Positions 58,891-64,000 of a DNA stretch of 64,000 bases are shown here, piece after piece (within the stretch, counting starts at the first letter, position 1; each line of letters opens with the position of its first letter). Location: contig NC_063257.1 of NCBI RefSeq assembly GCF_019578655.1, positions 13,206,001 to 13,270,000 on the forward strand. Reading direction: 5' to 3'. The stretch comes from Ricinus communis (taxonomy: Eukaryota > Streptophyta > Magnoliopsida > Malpighiales > Euphorbiaceae). Under the pieces are notes generated by a model. That model made no database searches. It saw only the letters and a program-made list of their open reading frames with translations, and was not told the origin of the DNA. The translations under genes and the position numbers were made by a program.

Positions 58891-60131
58891 GTCTTCTATA
58901 AATGTTTGGCGAGATTCATGGTTAAAAATGGATGGTCAATTTAAAATTCCAACTCTTATAATTCCTGGTCTTGAATATTTGCGACTCAATGATCTTTGGA
59001 TTCCAAACTCTAGAGAATGGGATGTTGAATTGCTGAATGAACTATTTTTTGGAGGATGATGTGCATAATATTTTGAGACTTCCCGTTGCTACTGCTACAA
59101 TTTCTGATTGTGTATATCAGAAGAATGGTTTGTATTCTGTTAAATCTGGTTATAGGGTGGCTACGATGACTAGGAGCAGGGGCCAACTGGGTGTGAGCCA
59201 GGGTGAATGGTCCAAGATGTGGAGTCTGAACATTCCTCGTGTTAAGCTGTTTCTATAGAAAGCATCCAAAGATGTTTTGCCAGTCAGATCTGCTTTACTT
59301 CGACATGGTATTCAATTAGATGAGAGATGTGTTATCTGTGGACAAGATCGGGAAAGTTTATTGCATTTGTTAATTGATTGTCCATTTGCCCAGTCCTGTT
59401 TACTGGAGCGTGGAATTCACGTTACTGCCTCAGTTTATGTCTCTTTTGATCAGTTATTTTTTTCGTTGTTCTCTGTTCCTTATTGTTCTAAAATTCCTGA
59501 AATTGCAGCCGTTTGATGGAGTATATGGAAGCAAAGAAATTCCCAGCCTGTGGCACTCGTTTCGGTCATCTTCAAGTCGTGCAACTGTAGTTAATGGCAT
59601 TGCTTTTCAGGACTGGTTTGATTACATCTGGTAAGATGGGACGTCATAGATGGAGTAGACCAAGTTTGGGTTTTGTGAAGTGTAACTCGGACGCATCATT
59701 GTTTACTTTGAGTCAAACATTGGGTATTGGTTGTGTTGTAAGGAATCATCAGGGGTTGTTTTTGTGGGGATTTTCTAAGACTTTTTCAGGACTTAAGGTA
59801 GCTTATGAAGCTGAAGCAATTGTTCTTCGCCAAGCCATTTTATGGGTTCAATCTCTAGGTTATTCAAAGATGATTCTTGAAATGGATTGCGAACATGTGG
59901 TGGATGCTCTTAATTCTTCTTCCTGCGGGATTTCAGACTTTGATATTTTTAATTCATAGTTTTCTGTTCGTTTTGAGTATAGGTAAGCTAATATTGTTAC
60001 TCACTCCTTAGCACCAGCTTCAGTTGATTATGATAGTCCAACTGTTTGGCATTCCTTCTTCATTGGGCCTGTGCTGATTGCTAATGATTAACAATATTCC
60101 TTGTTTTGATTATAAAAAAAAAAAAAAAAAA
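58891..60131 (+). pseudogene. LINE piece 5: zinc-binding region, RNase H and poly(A) tail
   Basis: The LINE resumes with SSINVWRDSWL and continues through the zf-RVT region (YSVKSGYRVAT; MWSLNIPRVKLFL; CVICGQDRESLLHLLIDCPFA at ~59330-59395). It ends in a plant-type RNase H (59594-59959: SLGFVKCNSDAS, GIGCVVRNHQG, YEAEAIVLRQA, DCEHVVDAL). Terminal ANIVTHSLA-like sequence leads to an 18-base A run (60114-60131), the LINE 3' end. Frameshifts at ~59050 and ~59515 and a stop at 59257 break it. Confidence 0.9.
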
Positions 60132-60719
60132 GAAACTCATAAATATATATATTTTGGTGAAGAAAATTAATGTAGTATAGCTATTTTACTCAAAAGCAGA
60201 AGGAAAAAACTATACAAAGCTTTTTTGAATAATCAAAATAAAAAAATCAAAAAAAATTTAAAAACTAGGATTTTGATTATTTATGGAATTAGTAATTCCA
60301 TTCAAAATAAAATGCTAAAGATATAATGAGACTTAGCTTTAATCGTTATCTAAAATTTTACAATTATTAAACTCAATTTTTTACATATATAAATATAGAA
60401 AAATGCCATTGGTCTCAAGTAGAGATAAAAAATACCATTTTTTAATATTAATTTAGATAAAATTATATAAATATAATTAAAATTTGATGAGAAAATCATA
60501 AGATTTTTATTGAAAATATTCATAATAATTAATATAATTAATTTAAAGTCTTTTTTTATTAAAATTTTAAATAATAAATAAATCATTATCAAATTAAAAG
60601 TAAATGTTTATTTTAACTTGAAATATCTCTATTGAGATACAATTTAAATAGCATTTACATATGAATAAATAACATTATTTACTAAAATTATGGATTAGTT
60701 AAAAATAACAATAAAAATC
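60132..60719. other. AT-rich intergenic DNA
   Basis: No gene. The frame 60350-60592 is a translation of AT-rich DNA. Confidence 0.5.
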
Positions 60720-61330
60720 AGTGACATAATCCCCCATACCATATCAGGGCAGTGACACAGTCCCAAACAAAAAACCAGTCAAATAAGATTCAGAATGTTG
60801 TTACTTTTAAAAGAAAGATGTGGATCGAAACCAGGCCCCCTCATCAAAGGAGGAATCAGAGGGGGCAGACATGTTGACCCATTCAATTTCTGTGCACATT
60901 ACCATGCTGCCTTCATTCCTTTTTAATATAATCCAGAGCATCGGCTTATTGTACACAGATGATGTACCATTCAAATTGAATTTACCACATGAAATTTGCT
61001 AAACCTAACAGAAAAGAAACGGAGAAGAAGAAAAAAAAAAAGAGAAAATAAATGGGAAACAGAAGACCTGGTGAGAGACTGAGATGCCACTTATACAAGA
61101 AGAACAAGAAGAGGGTGTGTGTGCGTCTGTGTGATGCAGACCACAACAGCTCATTTCCTAGCTTATTTATAGACTGAGATAGCCTATGGAGGTATCACAA
61201 TTAGGGTTTTTTTTGTTGTTCTTTTACCATTTTATTTTCACAATTAGGGTTACTCCTATTTCTGGGCTTCAGCCTATTCAGCTTTTTGAATTAAGTTGAC
61301 ATGGCCCATTACACTAAAAGTGAGCCTGTG
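60720..61330. other. higher-complexity non-coding block, possibly transcribed
   Basis: This block is clearly less AT-rich than its surroundings. On the minus strand it has a TATA-like tctataaataagc (~61160-61172), followed by a leader-like CT-rich stretch (cctcttcttgttcttcttg, ttctctttttttttttcttcttctcc) and then a G/C-rich segment (~60830-60870). No frame longer than ~60 codons and no known domain (the plus-strand frame 60820-61002 is unconvincing). It could be the 5' end of a transcribed non-coding locus or an untranslated exon of a gene lying further left on the minus strand, but that side is the LINE. Confidence 0.35.
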
Positions 61331-64000
61331 TGTATATATAAGAACACTTTGAATGGAGTAAGCAAAAACTAAACTGATATTGAAAAAAAAAAAAAACAAA
61401 CAAACTGACCAGACTGGATAGATATGGTTTGATGATGATTATTAATTTTTTTAATTTGGTTCTCAGTTTGATTTAAGAATTTTCAAATTGAAATAATTTC
61501 GGGTTTGTCTAGTTGTGAGTAAAATTAGATTTTAGTTTATCCGAACTAACTGAAATTATTATTATTATTATTATTATTAAAATTATCAGATTAAAAATCT
61601 TAAAGAATATTTATTGATGTAATTAATTTATAATCTGAATAAAAAAAATTTATTGTTATTTACGTAAAATATGAGAATATTTTTAAACTAAATATATAAA
61701 AAAAAATAATAAATAGAAAATACAACTCATTATATTTTAATTTTAAAATTGATTTGAGCCGAAATTGTTTTGTTTAGTTTATGATTTTGAATTTTGGTTT
61801 CTCAAATTTGGTTTAATTTTGAATTGAATATACCATTTGCTCAGTACCCTTCAGCTTTCACCAATTAAATTAATACTGGATTATATTTGCCCTTTACGCA
61901 AAACTTAACAAAAATTGTATATATTTTATCTATAAATTAGTATTATTTATATATTATGATTAAATTTATTATACTTTATGTAATAATTGTATTACTCAAT
62001 TTTTATCTGTATAATTTCTAACATAAATTAAATAAATAATAGAGCATATAATATTACATATTTTCTATTGATATTAATCTATATATCAAATATAAATATA
62101 ATAATTATCATAACATATATAAAAGTAGATATCGTGATAATAGAGCCGGTCGATTCTGGTTCCAGCTTGATCCAATTAATTTTTAGAAAATAAAAATTGA
62201 TTAAAATAAATTTTTTATGAGTTCACATTTGAGGTAATACTATCGGCTCTAGCTAAGACGAAACCGATTTTGATTGGCTTTTAATTTTAAATTGATTTCA
62301 GTTTATTTTAACCATTTCAGTTCCATTTATCTGACTTATAAGTTTTTTATTTAAATATTAAAAATTAATATAGATAAATGAGAATCTAAAAGAAATAAAA
62401 ATATTCATACTTAAATTCTAATTCTATGACAATATAAAATATATATGAATAAATACAATTAATTATTCATAATTAATTAAATTTTAGTAATATAAAATAA
62501 AGTAAAAATAAAAAGTTAAATTAAAGTATTGAAGCATAGAAAGAAATAGAAAGAAATAGAAAAAGTTAACGTGATTTGAGAAAAACTTAAATTGCTGCAA
62601 TACTTTTTTATTAAGATAAAATTTTTCGATATCTTCTTTAAAGTCATTTTGAGATAGAAATTTTTAAATATTATAAAATTATATGATATCTAGATTTTTT
62701 TATACAATTAATAAATAAAAAATAATTCATTAGAGAAAGATAAAAAGTAAATAAATATAAATCGTCAATCAAAATTAATAAAAGTAATAAAAAAAGTAAT
62801 AAAAATTAAAATTTAAAAGTCATTACTCTTAAAATTATAGATTAAAAGAAAAAATTGACACTTTTTAATTTCAGTTTTAATATATATATTAAATTTGATT
62901 TGGATAATATATGTTATATTATTTATTAAGTGAAAATTGACACTTTTTAATTATTTTTTCAAGGTAGCTCGTGTTTATTGAAATGCAGTGGTGCACTTCT
63001 TTTTTTGTCGCGGGCGGTGAGTTGGTTCAAGTAAGGAATAGTTTTCACAAATGTCCTAAAAACAACTAAAAATATATTTTTATTGCTAAAAGATTTCTTT
63101 TTTCAAAAATGCTTATAGTTGTAATTTTATTTCAAAAATATTGTAGCAAAATTTTTGAGTTGGACGACATGTTCAAATGAAAGGAAAATTACAAAAGGTC
63201 AATTAATCCAATAACATATTTTCAATTAAAACTCTAAACTAACTTTTTTCCATACCATTTCTAATATTTAAATGGACTAACTTTTTATATGTATACCACG
63301 TGACATGTAATATTATATTAATTATATTATTTATTAATTTAATATTATACTATCTATATATTATCTTATATAAATATATATTAACTTTTTTAAATTTGGA
63401 TAGCATATGAAATAACAAAAATGCTTTCATTATTATAAATAAGAAGCCTTTGTATTTTAATATCAGCGTAAGTAGTGACATCTTATCACTTTATAATGAG
63501 AGAGATTTTATCACTTTATAATGAGAGTAAAGAATAATTATTTTAATAAAAGATTTATAGAAATAACCAAAATATTGATAAATTAGAATAGGTTTATATA
63601 AAAATATATATAAAATAGTATATGTTATAAAAAATATAACATATTTTTAAAAATATTATGAATCATAAATATTAAGCTACAAATTGACTTTATATGATAT
63701 TGAATTTATTGAATATAATTTATTATATATATATATATATTATATTTTAAAAAATTAGAAAATAATCATAATTTTTTTTTATAAATGTAGAGTAAAAGGT
63801 ATGTATTTAGTATCTTTTAATCAAAATTTAAATTTCTTCAATATATTTTACTTTCAAAATTCTTCTTTTCTAGTAGCAATGGATATAATACCAGTCTTTA
63901 TTCAATATAATGAAATATTTTTAATTTATTTTAATATACATTCATAATATATAATATACTTACTACATTTATGCCCTTAAAAAATGTACAAGCAAAAATT
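61331..64000. other. AT-rich intergenic DNA
   Basis: No gene. (ATT)n at ~61556-61580, (AT)n at ~63725-63740, short tandem copies of ttatcactttataatgagag at ~63484 and ~63508. Patches at 61440-61830 and 62150-62350 resemble decayed 'ggttt...aattgg' repeats common in dicots. Confidence 0.5.

Noticed and set aside
60828..60850. tcgaaaccaggccccctcatc looks a little like miR165/166
   Set aside because: It needs several mismatches and gaps, and no complementary arm that could form a microRNA hairpin was found nearby.

Overview
This is nuclear DNA from a flowering plant, most likely a eudicot. The evidence is one intact intron-containing cinnamate 4-hydroxylase gene (class I CYP73A, 505 codons, three exons) in very AT-rich DNA packed with plant retrotransposons, a Mutator-like transposon, MITE-like inverted repeats and a piece of chloroplast DNA. 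The species cannot be named from sequence alone; the C4H protein looks rosid-like.

Layout. 1-594: MITE-like element. 704-3591: long terminal repeat (LTR) of a Ty3/gypsy element, followed by its primer-binding site. 3901-4200: segment with a 5S-rRNA-like domain (Cassandra type). 4370-5797: minus-strand gypsy LTR remnant. 5798-6735: another LTR-like piece. 6736-13290: AT-rich DNA without a recognisable gene. 13293-24681: decayed Ty3/gypsy chromovirus (Del/Tekay type) on the plus strand. A 1.26-kb fold-back element sits in its pol region, flanked by a 73-bp direct duplication, and a 1.97-kb composite of three separate plastid regions sits in its 3' LTR. 24690-26200: C4H upstream region with three AC (MYB-binding) elements and a TATA box. 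26201-29500: C4H. 29700-35950: intergenic DNA with duplicated and inverted repeats. 35960-60131: one L1-type LINE split into five pieces by four insertions: a 5.6-kb MULE and three Ty1/copia elements. Each insertion has a readable target-site duplication (10, 5, 5 and 5 bp). 60132-64000: AT-rich DNA with one block of higher complexity at 60.72-61.33 kb.

The only gene I expect to work for the host is C4H, which carries out the second step of the phenylpropanoid pathway. The other coding segments are transposon genes, nearly all broken by stops and frameshifts. A possible exception is a small GRF-type zinc-finger reading frame inside the MULE.

I see no clear new multi-gene system. The most unusual structures are the fold-back element with its 73-bp flanking duplication, the three-part plastid mosaic whose empty site can be read from a sister LTR in the same window, and the LINE that has trapped four other transposons.
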